Positions 23,246-33,920 of a stretch of 64,000 nucleotides of DNA are shown piece by piece. Each line of letters begins with the position of its first letter. Positions within the stretch are counted from its first letter, which is position 1. Origin of the DNA: Hydrangea macrophylla (Eukaryota > Streptophyta > Magnoliopsida > Cornales > Hydrangeaceae). The notes beneath the pieces were generated by a model. The model was not told where the DNA came from. It saw only the letters and a program-made list of their open reading frames with translations, and searched no databases. The stretch lies in the NCBI GenBank assembly GCA_033977485.1, contig CM066998.1, positions 26,475,501 to 26,539,500 of the forward strand, read 5' to 3'. The translations under genes were made by a program, and so were the position numbers.

Positions 23246-23409
23246 ATGGAGGGTTTACAGAAAGCATTCCGTACAATATATGAAGACCCTAAACTGGGAT
23301 CTTCTTCTTTATTTGAGAAACCCACTCCCAACGGAGGAGGAGGAGGAGGAGGAGGGACCACTTCCTCAGCTGCTGACCAATCTCGACTTTTGCTCATCAG
23401 ACCTCCCGG
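23246..23409 (+). CDS. Host gene exon 1: small single-pass membrane protein (N-terminal part)
   Basis: The start codon at 23246 opens a frame of 54 codons plus two bases, ending at a GT donor (23410). The product begins MEGLQKAFRTIYEDPK and is hydrophilic, with a run of eight glycines coded by GGA/GGG repeats. It joins in phase to exon 2 at 30938 (GG + A = Gly), giving a 99-residue protein. The N-terminal half has no recognised domain and is likely cytosolic and flexible. The family was not recognised by name; the conserved-looking C terminus argues for a real gene. A (CT)n tract starts just inside the intron. The glycine run could vary in length between alleles. Confidence 0.6.
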
Positions 23410-23679
23410 GTACCTCTCTCTCTCTCTCTCTCTCTCTCTGATAAAGCAGCACCATTTTATTTTATGTTCCACCAGCATCAGCCATCATACCATGGTTATT
23501 TTACTTTTTGACTAGTGTTTGTTTATCCTTTGAATGACTATACTTTTCTCTACTTCAGCCATAGTGCGCAAACCAGATGATAAAAAAATTTCAGAACTTG
23601 GGATTTTCAATTGGAAGTGGTGAATTGATGATTTCCACTCCTATGTATTGGGTGACCGTAATGGGAGTTACTCTGTTGC

Positions 23680-23898
23680 TGTAAAAGAAACTGAATATTG
23701 GGATAATTTTTGTTTATTGAAGATTGAAAAAATACAAAAGAGAAAGTGTATATTTATACAGTATATCACAGCTGACCTATTCTAGGAAACTATGTATAGA
23801 TGATCAATTACAATCAATCAAAATTAATGGCTAATATATGATCCTATAATCAGCAAATCACAAAGGATTATGCAAATCTTCATTATTTTCCCATAATA
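23680..23898 (-). repeat. Ale 3' LTR (219 bp)
   Basis: Plus-strand text TGTAAAAGAAACTG...CCCATAATA, followed directly by the purine-tract complement CTCCCCCTCAA. Confidence 0.9.
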
Positions 23899-23905
23899 CT
23901 CCCCC

Positions 23906-26900
23906 TCAAGTTGGAGCGTGTATGTCAAGAACGCCAAACTTGCTGAGAAGGGAATGAAAAATTGACGAATTCAGTGGCTTAGTGAACAAATCGGCAAGCT
24001 GGCAGACTGATGAAACATGGGCAGTTACTATGGCACCTGACTGAATTCGTTCTCGAACAACATGACAATCGATCTCTATATGCTTGGTGCGTTCATGGTA
24101 GACAGGATTGGCAGCAATGTACAGCGCTGCTTCACTGTCACAGAATAGTGTGGCCGGTTGTGGGTGCTCTACCCGTAAGTCATTCAGCAAATACTTTAGC
24201 CAAGTGAGCTCACACGTAATGGAAGCCATTGCTCGATATTCCGATTCTGCTGAGGACCTTGACACAGTTGTTTGTTTCTTGGTTTTCCATGAAATAAGAG
24301 CTCCTCCAAGAAAAATGCAATAACCAGTCACAGACCGTCTCGTGATTGAACATCGAGCCCAATCTGCGTCACAAAATCCTGTTAGTAACAAATTTCCTTT
24401 GGCTGGAAAATATAATCCTTGCCCGGGTGCACCTTTAAGATATCGTAAAAGACGATGAACAGCATCTAAATGAGGCTTTCTTGGTTCTTGCATAAATTGG
24501 CTTAGAATGTGAACTGAATAACTTATCTCTGGCCTTGTAATGGTAAGGTAAATGAGTCGTCCAACCAATCTCCTATAAGTGGATGGATTCTTCAATAGAT
24601 CTCCTACTGTGGGCAGTAGTTTAATGTTTTCTTCCATAGGTGTTGGCAATGGTTTGGCCCCAAGCAAGCCTGCTTCATCTAAGATATCAAGAGTGTATTT
24701 TCGTTGAGATATTGAAATACCATTAGTAGAACGAGCAATTTCAACACCAAGGAAAAATCGTAATTGGCCAAGGTCCTTGATGCGAAATTTGGTACGGAGG
24801 GACTCTTTAAGAGCAGCAATTGCATTGTTATCATTGCCGGTTATGATCATGTCATCTACATAGATGAGTACGGCTGTGAAAGAATTACCAAAGATCTTTG
24901 TGAAAAGCGAATAGTCAGCTCTAGATTGATGAAAGCCATCTTGCTGAATAGCAGTAGAGAATTTTTGAAACCAGCTACGGGAGGCTTGTTTGAGCCCATA
25001 TAGTGATTTGTTGAGTCGACATACCATTGGTGTCTCCCCCTGTCGACGAAAACCGGGAGGTAGCTGCATATAGACTTCCTCGAGTAAATCACCATGGAGA
25101 AATGCATTTTGAACATCCATTTGGTGAAGTGACCAATTGCGGACAGCAGCTACAGCAAGTAAACAACGAACTGTAGTTAACTTGGCCACGGGAGCAAATG
25201 TTTCCTTATAGTCAATCCCTTCGCGTTGAGTGAATCCTTTCGCCACCAATCGAGCTTTATATCGCTCAACGGTGCCATCAGAGTTATGTTTAATCTTGTA
25301 CACCCATTTGCACCCAATTGGACGATGACCGGAAGGAAGAGGTGTGAGCGTCCAAGTGTGGTTTTGTTCAAGAGCATGTAATTCTGCAGCCATAGCTTCC
25401 TGCCATTTTGGATCCAATACTGCCTGTTCATAAGTTACAGGTTCCACAAGTGTAGTGATGGCACAAACAAAATGCCGATATTGTGGTGAGAGTTGTGCAT
25501 AAGAAATATACCTAGGTAAAGGATGACGCGTACCTGATGAGGAAGAAGATTGGCTGGGAGCAACCTTGGTCGTGTGGTAGAGATGGAAATTTTGGAGTTT
25601 GACATTTGGTTGTTTGATACGGTCAGAACGGCGAACAGCGATAGGTGGTGATGGCACACTGGTGTCATGGTCAGGCATAGGGTCGTTTGAGGCAGGCACA
25701 GTGGATGGAGACATAACTGGTGGAGATACAGAGTGATCATCGGCTTGTGGATTGGTTGTGTTTGTGGTGATAGGTTCATCTGAGGTGTGTGGCAAAGGGA
25801 GAACGACCTCATCATGTTGTTGTTCTTGTGGATTAGTATGGAATGGGAATATATGTTCATAAAAGACAACATCTCGGGAAGAAAAGAATTTATTAGTTGC
25901 AAGATCATAGACCCGATAACCTTTTTGACCAAGGGGGTAACCAACAAAAATGCAACGACGAGCTCTTTGATCGAATTTATGCGAGGGTAGTAGATTGGTG
26001 GCATAGCAAAGGCACCCAAAATTTCGAAGATGGTTATATGCAGGTAGTTTGTTGTGGAGAAGTTGGTATGGAGATTTATGAGAAAGAAGGGGTGTAGGTA
26101 AGCGATTGATTAAATAGCAAGCCGTTTGAATACTTTCCCCCCAAAATACTAATGGCAAGTTTGCTTGAAAACGTAGAGCCCTTCCCACATTTAAAAGATG
26201 GCGATGTTTCCTTTCAACCACCCCATTTTGTTGGGGAGTTGAGGTACATGAATGATGGAAAGCAATTCCCTTAGTATCTAAGTAATGTTTCATAGAGACA
26301 AATTCAGTACCATTATCAGCCCGAAGAGTTTTAATTCGACAATTAAATTGTGTTTCCACCCAAGAAATAAACGATTGCAATATTCCTTGTGTTTCAGATT
26401 TAAAACTCATGAGATGTATCCAGGTATATCGAGTGAAATCATCAACAATTGTCAAGAAATAACGAGCCCCAAAATGAGATTTTATTCGATGTGGTCCCCA
26501 AATGTCACAATGTATCAAATCAAAAGGTACTTGAGAAGAAATTAAGCTAGATGGGAAAGATAAACGAGTTTGCTTGGCTAAAGGACAAATTTCACAAACA
26601 TGCTTGGAATCAAAATAAATTATTGGATTAATCTTGGCAAGAACTTGAAGGGGACCGGATGATGGATGCCCAAGACGCTGGTGCCAAAGGTTGGAATGTT
26701 TGCGGATGGTGTAGGCCAAGGCTGGATTTTGGTCTTGTGCTAGGTAGTAGAGGCCATTATGTTGCTTGCCCAGGCCAATCGTCTTCCTCGTAGACGCGTT
26801 CTGCACAACACAAAAATCAGAAAAGAATGTCACTGTACACTTTAATGCTCGTGTTAGTTTACTAACTGATAGTAAATTAACTTGAAATTGTGGAACTTTG

Positions 26901-28153
26901 AGAACTTCGTCGAGTTTAATATGGGGTGTAATATGCAATGAACCAATCGACTCAATATGTGTTTGACCACCATCTGGCAAACTAATGGTTGCTGTCCTGG
27001 GCAAACTTTTCGGATCTAATAAGTCAACTGAAGAAGTCACATGATCCGTGGCTCCACTGTCAATAATCCAACATAAATTCGAGTGTTGGGCAACTGGAAT
27101 AATTTTAGGGAATGGTTTGATGATACCTGTGGCATTTGCAAAATGCTGTGAGTTACCATCATTGTTTTTCCGAATCATGGCCATCAGTTGGTTATATTCC
27201 TCAGTTGTGAGTCTTGGTCCGTCATTGGGAGAAAGAAATTTCCCTCCTGTCTCCGATGCTTTGTTTGTTTCCACCTTCACATTGTTTGCATTTGTGTGTC
27301 GCTGATTGGGAGGCTTTACATTTTTCCCATGAAGCTTGTGGCCTACAGGAAAACCGTGTAGGTAGTAACACTTTTCAATGCTGTGATAGTCGCGATCACA
27401 ATAAGAACAATGCAGCGGCGTCTTTTGCTTTTGAACTTGATGTGTGGCAAGCATGGCATGGTGGTTCATGTTCCCACGACTGAGAGAAACTTCAACCTGC
27501 TTTTCTTGTTGGAGGACAAGCGAATAAACTCGACGAGTATCAGGTAGAGGTTGCATCAATAAGATTTGTCCACGAATAGCAGCATAACTGTCATTCAATC
27601 CCATGAGGAATTGCATAACTTTCTCCTTCTCATCTCTTTTGTTGAGTTTCTCCAATCCTCCATATGAACATGATACTGCCTCATGATAGGATGAAAGTTC
27701 ATCCCAAAAAGCTTTAAGCTTTGTGTAGTAGACCGAAACAGACTGCTGCCCCTGCCTATGTTCCACGATTTCTCGTTTGATCTGGTAAATTCTCGAATCG
27801 TTTCCTTGAGAGAAACGCTCTTGTAAATCCGCCCAGACTTCTGCTGCAGTTTCGGCATAAATCACGCTGCTCGCTATGTCTGGATGGATGGAATTTAATA
27901 GCCACGACAAGACCATGTCATTGCATCGTTGCCAGGAAGGAAAACTATCATCTTTTGAAGGAGGTGATTTGATTGAACCTGTGACAAATCCAATCTTGTT
28001 CTTAGCACTCAAACTAATTTGCATAGCTCGACTCCAAGTGCTATAGTTGTCTCCTTCAAGCACCTTGGAGACGAGCACAATGCCCGGATGATCCGAGTGG
28101 TGTAACGAGTAGGGATCTGAGGCATCTGCGGTGGCCTTGCCTTTGTCTCCCAT
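23906..28153 (-). CDS. gag-pol: Ale-like Copia gag-pol polyprotein
   Basis: The frame stays open into the 5' LTR, but the first sensible start is the ATG at 28153-28151 (MGDKGKATAD), giving 1415 residues. Order along the protein: gag (about 15-240) with CCHC knuckle CSYCDRDYHSIEKC (249-262); aspartic protease with WIIDSGATDH (D365); pre-integrase WHQRLGHPS with a CEIC zinc pair (490-523); integrase with catalytic acidic residues in HCDIWG, RADNGTEF and VVERKH; reverse transcriptase (about 930-1175) with YVDD at 1098-1101; RNase H (about 1245-1390) with CDADWA and SAESEYRA. This protease-integrase-RT-RNase H order defines Copia. No internal stop or frameshift was seen. It would make virus-like particles in the cytoplasm and copy the element. 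Transcription would start in the right-hand LTR. Confidence 0.95.
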   Translation of the reverse strand: MGDKGKATADASDPYSLHHSDHPGIVLVSKVLEGDNYSTWSRAMQISLSAKNKIGFVTGSIKSPPSKDDSFPSWQRCNDMVLSWLLNSIHPDIASSVIYAETAAEVWADLQERFSQGNDSRIYQIKREIVEHRQGQQSVSVYYTKLKAFWDELSSYHEAVSCSYGGLEKLNKRDEKEKVMQFLMGLNDSYAAIRGQILLMQPLPDTRRVYSLVLQQEKQVEVSLSRGNMNHHAMLATHQVQKQKTPLHCSYCDRDYHSIEKCYYLHGFPVGHKLHGKNVKPPNQRHTNANNVKVETNKASETGGKFLSPNDGPRLTTEEYNQLMAMIRKNNDGNSQHFANATGIIKPFPKIIPVAQHSNLCWIIDSGATDHVTSSVDLLDPKSLPRTATISLPDGGQTHIESIGSLHITPHIKLDEVLKVPQFQVNLLSVSKLTRALKCTVTFFSDFCVVQNASTRKTIGLGKQHNGLYYLAQDQNPALAYTIRKHSNLWHQRLGHPSSGPLQVLAKINPIIYFDSKHVCEICPLAKQTRLSFPSSLISSQVPFDLIHCDIWGPHRIKSHFGARYFLTIVDDFTRYTWIHLMSFKSETQGILQSFISWVETQFNCRIKTLRADNGTEFVSMKHYLDTKGIAFHHSCTSTPQQNGVVERKHRHLLNVGRALRFQANLPLVFWGESIQTACYLINRLPTPLLSHKSPYQLLHNKLPAYNHLRNFGCLCYATNLLPSHKFDQRARRCIFVGYPLGQKGYRVYDLATNKFFSSRDVVFYEHIFPFHTNPQEQQHDEVVLPLPHTSDEPITTNTTNPQADDHSVSPPVMSPSTVPASNDPMPDHDTSVPSPPIAVRRSDRIKQPNVKLQNFHLYHTTKVAPSQSSSSSGTRHPLPRYISYAQLSPQYRHFVCAITTLVEPVTYEQAVLDPKWQEAMAAELHALEQNHTWTLTPLPSGHRPIGCKWVYKIKHNSDGTVERYKARLVAKGFTQREGIDYKETFAPVAKLTTVRCLLAVAAVRNWSLHQMDVQNAFLHGDLLEEVYMQLPPGFRRQGETPMVCRLNKSLYGLKQASRSWFQKFSTAIQQDGFHQSRADYSLFTKIFGNSFTAVLIYVDDMIITGNDNNAIAALKESLRTKFRIKDLGQLRFFLGVEIARSTNGISISQRKYTLDILDEAGLLGAKPLPTPMEENIKLLPTVGDLLKNPSTYRRLVGRLIYLTITRPEISYSVHILSQFMQEPRKPHLDAVHRLLRYLKGAPGQGLYFPAKGNLLLTGFCDADWARCSITRRSVTGYCIFLGGALISWKTKKQTTVSRSSAESEYRAMASITCELTWLKYLLNDLRVEHPQPATLFCDSEAALYIAANPVYHERTKHIEIDCHVVRERIQSGAIVTAHVSSVCQLADLFTKPLNSSIFHSLLSKFGVLDIHAPT

Positions 28154-28219
28154 GGTGACAACTATAGCAAGAATAGGTTGCGGAAGCGTTCGGAGGATTT
28201 CAGAATCACCAGGTTTGGC

Positions 28220-28231
28220 GCTCTGATACCA
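28220..28231 (-). other. Primer-binding site of the Ale element
   Basis: TGGTATCAGAGC on the minus strand, directly adjacent to the 5' LTR inner edge, matching the initiator tRNA-Met primer. Confidence 0.85.
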
Positions 28232-28450
28232 TGTAAAAGAAACTGAATATTGGGATAATTTTTGTTTATTGAAGATTGAAAAAATACAAAAGAGAAAGTG
28301 TATATTTATACAGTATATCACAGCTGACCTATTCTAGGAAACTATGTATAGATGATCAATTACAATCAATCAAAATTAATGGCTAATATATGATCCTATA
28401 ATCAGCAAATCACAAAGGATTATGCAAATCTTCATTATTTTCCCATAATA
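28232..28450 (-). repeat. Ale 5' LTR (219 bp)
   Basis: Identical by eye to the left LTR. It carries the minus-strand TATA box (TGTATAAATATACAC, about 28298-28312) that would drive the element. Confidence 0.9.
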
Positions 28451-28598
28451 GTTGCTAAAATTAGTGTTGCATGTAAACCTGTCCAATACAGTTCCTACTT
28501 GTTTTGGCTAAAAATTAAATTGTCCGGGAGTGCCAGGGGCTTTGTACACGTGTAACCAAAACTATCCCTAATCGTTATTTGAGGGGATCTAGCGACTG

Positions 28599-29190
28599 TT
28601 GGGAAATAGGGACGACCCTTCCTTAAGGTCCAATCACTCTGAAGTGAGTAATTTGTTTGAGTGATGAAACAATAAAACACACGAACAGAAATGTATAATC
28701 AAGCAGATTACGAACTAGAGCTACATCTTTTGAAACATAAACACATTTCAATAAACAATAGTACTATAAATGCTGTACTAAATGAAGAAAAGGAAGAAAT
28801 TGTTGACAAGGAGAGAGAAAAGAACACTAGGTGCTCACGGCTAGAAGGAAAAAAAGAAGAAAGCAAATCGAAGTGGCACAATGAACATTAACAAGCATTG
28901 AAATCTTGAACAAGTGCACAAGGTGCAGCCGCAGGGGCTGTTTGGCGTTGTGTGTGCCAGTCTTCATGGTGGTTGTCATTGTGTATATATATAGATGGAG
29001 ATTGTAACTTCCAACCTTGTAGTAACTTCCCCACTTCGTGTAACTCCCTTGATAACCACTAACTAGTGGAGGTATCTTCCATATCCAATAACCATTACCA
29101 GCTAGTAAAAACTTCCCACTAGTGTGTGGTTAACTTCCCACTTGCATAAAATATAACCGGCCAGAATATAAAAATATAATTTTTATATTA
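28599..29190 (-). mobile_element. Possible LTR remnant in the host intron
   Basis: The plus-strand text begins TGTTGGGAAATAGGGACG and contains a minus-strand TATA box (TATATATATACACAATG, about 28980-28996), resembling a Copia-type LTR read on the minus strand. The other terminus and a TSD were not found, so limits and identity are weak. Confidence 0.25.
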
Positions 29191-30655
29191 GGGTAAAAAT
29201 GGTTATTGGTTGAATGGTAGTGGCTTATACAAATTCACCCATTCAAAGAACCTTATTATGGTGGTCTATTAGCAGTTTTAATCTGAAATCTTTGACCAGT
29301 TTCAGTAGTTTTTGAGTGTACGTTGGAAATATGGAGTGGCGTGCTCTGGAATTGCAGGGTTCACTGGTTCATTGGTTTTTTTTTTTAGGTTTTGCATAAT
29401 TGTAGGGAAGGGTGTGCTAGTTGGAGGGTCTATGAAGTTTTGGTTGTGGTGGTGGTGGATTATGTTGGATGAGCAAAGTAGATGCTTGTTTGACGGAGTA
29501 GATTTGAGTTTAGAAGGTTTTTAAATTCCTTTTTATTTTTTTCCTTGCCTTTTTTTTTTTTTTTTTGACAAGTTAGCCTCGGCCCTCATTGCACTGGTTT
29601 CTAAAGTCTGGCATATTTGGGGATAATAGTTTGTGTTTCTATTTCTCTATTAGATGTGGCAAGATTTAGTTTAACTGCGGCTATGATCTCTAACCCGAAT
29701 CCTGTAATCGACAGCGAATAGTTGGGACCAGGCTTAGTTGACTTGAGTATACATGGTTTTTGGCACTTCCATTATTGAGTTTTAGCTTACTGTGTATGGA
29801 CAAAACGCATGCTAAAAATTGCGTCTATGATTTGATTGTCTAATCCTAATGCTAAATATTGTGTCTATGATTTGATTGTCTAAGCCATACTTAGGTGACT
29901 ACAAAATATAATGAGTACCGGAAGGTCGGAGTTAAAATTTAAGTTTCTTGAGAGAGAGAGAGAGAGAGAGAGAGTTGAGTGACGAATGCAATAGGCTAAA
30001 TCTAGAAAGATTAACTCATTGAAATACCGAAATTTGTGAATACTGATGCAGGACACTTGAGAAAATTGAAATATTGATGAAATTGGATGGATAACGAAAA
30101 ATTATAGACTCCTAACTAGGACGTACAATTCCCCAAATGAAAAACTTCCTGAAGGATAAAATTCCTAAGAGATGTTATTCGTAAAAAGACGTCCTAATAG
30201 ATAAATATCCTTTATAAAAAAGTAGAATAAGATAAATAAAATACCCCCCTGGTCAAATACAAATATTATGTAGGACCTTTTCTGTTAAACGTCAGAACAA
30301 TAATACTTTTAATGGATTGGTTTTCTTTAATAGAAAATGGAACTGAAATGATATTTTTGTTTTTTTGAATGTGTATCGTATTATTGTAACTGTAAATGTG
30401 GAGTTAGCATGCACAATCTGAAATGTAGATTATTTCTATAAAATCAGCTAGCAAAGGTTTGAGGGGTTTCTATGATTCTCATGTGCTCTAAAATGAAAGT
30501 CACCAGCCATGCTAGCAGTTTCTCTTTAAAATAAATTCAAGAGGAATTTGTTTTCTATTTTATTAAGCATTATTTTTCATATGGAGTAGGCTTATATAAG
30601 TTTTAATTTATTATCTCAGTTGTCTGAAAAATGGCATCATGGGGATAGTTCAGAG

Positions 30656-30692
<37 letters not shown>

Positions 30693-30937
30693 GAAGTTGT
30701 TCTTCTCTTATCACTTATGAATCAATTACAGACTTTTTAGATACATCTCCAGATATCACCGACTCACCAGCTGGCCTAGCAAACATGACACCTCATATAA
30801 CTATCTAACCAAAGTGTTACTGAATTACAACAAAACTAAACCAATAGGACTAGAGAAAATATTCTCTACAAGTGAGCTCTATCAGTATAAACATGGTCTC
30901 TTAACTGTAATTGATGCACATTGATCTGTAATTGCAG

Positions 30938-31073
30938 ACGTGTGGTCTCACTAGGGACCTGCTCAAAGGTTTGTGTGATTTGCTTTGTTGCTGGGGTGAT
31001 TGTTGGTTTCACACTGAAGCGACGTGTCCGGCGCTGGGCCTCCAAGCTTCTCAAGAGATTGAAGGATGATTGA
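30938..31073 (+). CDS. Host gene exon 2: transmembrane and basic C-terminal tail
   Basis: A good acceptor (TGATCTGTAATTGCAG) precedes a frame that continues exon 1 in phase for 44 more residues to TGA at 31071-31073. It supplies a hydrophobic segment (about residues 64-81, CVICFVAGVIVGF core) followed by a strongly basic tail with LKRRVRRWASKLLKRL and ending KDD. The layout, with one membrane span near the C terminus and a basic end, suggests a small anchored membrane protein; topology and organelle cannot be read from sequence. The 99-residue total is short but complete. Function is unknown. Confidence 0.6.
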
Positions 31074-31499
31074 GACCATCTATCCTCAAAACATCTCTCT
31101 TTCGGTTATTTGTTGTCTTCATTATTAACATCAGCCACTGTCAGCTGAGATAACACAGGAGCCTTTTTGAGAGCATCTTTATTGGATACTGAATTTGAGG
31201 AAGTTTCCGGCTCATAGATCACTAGATGCTCACTCTTCTAGTGACTTTTAAGTTCTTACGACTCCAGTTGTTTAGTATTTAAGGTGGGTGTGAGCCAGTT
31301 AGTGTCATACATGTTTTTTCTTTCTTTTCTTTTTTATCCATGCTTTTCATGGATACTACTATACATATTTGAGTGGCTGTTTTTGTTATCCAAAATATAT
31401 TGGGATATATAAATCTGAAATCTGAAACACACAATTAAAAATACTGTATATAAAACATAACCTGATTTAGATATGATACGAATATTAGATCGAGTCTAG
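31074..31499 (+). other. 3' UTR and downstream flank of the host gene
   Basis: AT-rich non-coding sequence after the stop codon. No transposon termini until the LTR at 31500. Confidence 0.4.
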
Positions 31500-31885
31500 T
31501 GTTGGATTCTATGTCCTTAAGACAATTATGCCCCGCATTGGTGCTCACGGATTTGCGGCATTTGTCTCCCAGGATACAACGATCTCGCCCTTATTATAGA
31601 AGCACTTCAAATAATAAGGTTCCAGCGAACCATACTTGTGTTTGTACTCTCTCAGACATTTGACACACTCTATACGTATATATAAACTATGCAATATTCT
31701 CTTAATTAATTCATTCAAAATGAATGAAAGTTAGTTGTGTATATAGGCCAATAGGTGACTGTTGGTGAATAGTCATGGCCAGTGACTATTCATGAACAGT
31801 CATAACTAGTCACATAAGGGAGTGTTTGGCATGACCAAACTCTACCATATACAACACTAAAAATTTCTCATTCAATTTTCCAACA
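31500..31885 (-). mobile_element. Solo Copia-type LTR (386 bp)
   Basis: Termini TGTTGGAT and TTTTCCAACA form a 7-bp inverted repeat (TGTTGGA/TCCAACA). A minus-strand TATA-like box (CCTATATACACAAC, about 31735-31750) supports the orientation. No clear 5-bp duplication is visible (TCTAG against GTTTT), so the ends may have been altered. Confidence 0.5.
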
Positions 31886-32361
31886 GTTTTTTGTAGTATT
31901 AATTTTTCAAGAATTCCTTGCTCCCATCTCCACCTCTTCTTGAAGGATGACTCAGACTATGTTATACATTGCGGTTTGTAATGGGAGTACCTTTCGATTT
32001 CATATATGTCTTAATTAAATATGGGATCAATTATTTGTGCCTTAAGAATCGATTCCTTGTAGTTGTGTACATCACATGCATGGTTATCACTTTCTTCACA
32101 AAACTGCGAGCTTCTGTCAGATAAGGTATAGGCATCTATATTGTCTTTGAGTGGATAGAAACCTCTACATCATACACTGCCCTATATTAGAACAAAAATG
32201 TAATTTAGAACAAACTACACTAAATCCCTTATATCGGTACCTAAATTGATGAGTATAAACCACAAAGATGATCATTGGTTTAGTGCTAAAAGTGAAATAA
32301 AAACAAAGGTGTCTGATACTTTTTTCTAACTTTTCTTCATTGGGGGAGGGAGGGAGGGTTG
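31886..32361. other. No recognised feature
   Basis: AT-rich sequence between the solo LTR and a hAT-like element, ending in a G-rich stretch (GGGGGAGGGAGGGAGGG, 32342-32358) that could form a G-quadruplex. No open frame of note. Confidence 0.4.
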
Positions 32362-32369
32362 GTTGGGTT

Positions 32370-33183
32370 TAGTGGTGGACCAGAACTTTAGTGGGTGTGA
32401 AGTTTTTACGGGGGTTCGGGGGCGCGCCCCGACCGAATTTTTTTTTGTAGGAATGATATAACTTTAAGTGATTTTTTTTCAGAAGTTTCGTGTATATGTG
32501 GGAGTTTAAAATTTTGTGTGTTTTTTTGTGTATCTCACAGAAAAGGAGCAAAATGAGGGTTTTTTTTTTTTTCGCTAAACAGAAGTAAGAGGAGGTTAAT
32601 GGTGGATATGGGGTCTTTGAGTCTTTCGAGGGCTTCTGCGAAACTTCAAGTTTCATCTGCATGGGAACATTTTTTATTTTTATTTTTTAGAAAATGTCGT
32701 GTGGGACACTAGGGGACCCTAGGTGGTCTTTGTTTTGTTTTTGGGTCTTTTATTATATAACATATACATATATACACACAATATAATTATAATACAATAG
32801 AATTAAGGGTGGGAACAAGTTGTCAATTAAAACTGTGTCAAAGTTCTTCAAAGTTTTAAAATTTACAAAAGAGTAATGATATATGCTTCCCAAATTTCTA
32901 TTTCAAAAGTGCTTGCCAGATGATCTAGCAACAACTTCCAATCAAAATTTAACTGGCCTTCCTATATTTGACCTAACCCCATTGTCACATCATTTGAAAA
33001 ACACTTTTGGAATAAAAATTTGGAAAGGATGTCATTACTCTTTACAAAAAGCCCCTGAATTAACATAAAATCTTAAGAAAAATTCACATTTTTTTTAAAA
33101 CTACCATATATAACCTGTTTTTTTTTTCAAAAGTTCAGTGGAGGCGGCTGCCCCCGCTCGCCCCCACTGTAGGTCCGCCCCTG
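32370..33183. mobile_element. Non-autonomous hAT-like element (814 bp)
   Basis: Ends TAGTGGTGGACC (left) and GGTCCGCCCCTG (right) are imperfect inverted repeats of the CAGGGGCGGA type common in plant hAT elements. Flanks GTTGGGTT (32362-32369) and ATTGGGTT (33184-33191) give an 8-bp duplication with one mismatch, the length expected for hAT. No transposase frame. A GAGTAATG-family MITE is inserted at 32871. Confidence 0.75.
32871..33040. mobile_element. MITE of the GAGTAATG family, 9-bp TSD
   Basis: Termini GAGTAATG and CATTACTC, 170 bp, flanked by perfect 9-bp duplications TTTACAAAA (32862-32870, 33041-33049). A 9-bp duplication is characteristic of Mutator-like elements. It sits inside the hAT-like element, so it is younger. 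Confidence 0.85.
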
Positions 33184-33316
33184 ATTGGGTTGGATATGTA
33201 CCTAAACCTCTGGGCATTATTTGCATTCTTGAAAAATAAATGAATTGCATTTATACCCAAGTACTCGTCATTTCTAACTTGAGCTGTTTCCATAATAAAT
33301 GGAAATTAAAAACTTA

Positions 33317-33624
33317 GGGCTCGCATGGTAACGTTTTCTGTTTTGAGTTTTCAGTTTTTTAAAAACGAAAACCAGTTTTGGTTTTTTTTTTTTTTGAAAA
33401 AAAAACAAAAACTTGTTTGGTAACATTGTTGATTTTTTTTTTAAAAAAACAAAAACAGGAAACTCAAAACGACTTTTTGCTGTTTTCATTTTTTACCCAA
33501 AATTTGAAAACGTTTTTTAAAAACAAAAAACAAAAACGTTACCAAACGTGTTTTTAATTTTCGTTTTCTAAAAAACGAAAACAAAAACAGAAAACAGAAA
33601 ACGACAACGTTACCAAACGAACCC
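33317..33624. mobile_element. Harbinger-like MITE in the left arm, TSD TTA
   Basis: Ends GGGCTCGCATGGTAACGTTT and CGTTACCAAACGAACCC are inverted repeats, flanked by TTA (33314-33316, 33625-33627). The interior is a long A/T-rich fold-back. The matching position in the right arm (about 35757) is uninterrupted, confirming insertion into the arm. Confidence 0.85.
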
Positions 33625-33920
33625 TTAATTATTAAACCAATGCCACTTTCAACTTAATGACAAAAGTGGGGTAAATCGTTTTTACAAAAAACGACACTGC
33701 ATTGTCGTTTTTACAAAAAACGCCACTAGTTTGAGTGTCGTTTTTGCTAAAAACGACATTAACCATTTATTTTATTTTCTGGAAAAAAAGAAATTATATA
33801 TTTTTTTAATTGAATGTCGTTGCTACTAAAAACGACATTAAATGTTGTTATTACAAAAAACGACATTAGGCTTTTGGGAAAAATATTTTTTATTTAATGT
33901 CGTTATTACTAAAACGACAT

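Larger units (their letters stand above)
23680..28450 (-). mobile_element. Complete Ty1/copia element, Ale-like (4771 bp), TSD GTTGC
   Basis: Two 219-bp LTRs (23680-23898 and 28232-28450), identical by eye, flank a full gag-pol frame. TSDs are GTTGC at 23675-23679 and 28451-28455. The PBS TGGTATCAGAGC abuts the 5' (right) LTR and a purine tract (TTGAGGGGGAG) abuts the 3' (left) LTR. Short LTRs and one continuous polyprotein fit the Ale/Retrofit lineage. It lies antisense to the host gene, in its intron. Identical LTRs imply a recent insertion, and the frame looks competent. Confidence 0.9.
23410..30937 (+). other. Intron of the host gene with transposon insertions
   Basis: GT (23410) to AG (30936-30937), 7528 bp, of which 4776 bp is the Ale Copia element plus one TSD copy. 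The rest holds (CT)n after the donor, a possible LTR remnant at 28599-29190, (GA)n tracts at about 29951-29974 and 30659-30687, and otherwise unremarkable sequence. No extra exon compatible in phase was found. Confidence 0.5.

Noticed and set aside
23569..23679. Extra exon of the host gene after CTACTTCAG, continuing past the Ale insertion
   Set aside because: From the exon 1 donor phase it hits a stop within a few codons. Only an ad hoc frame gives a peptide, whereas exon 1 joins exon 2 at 30938 in perfect phase.
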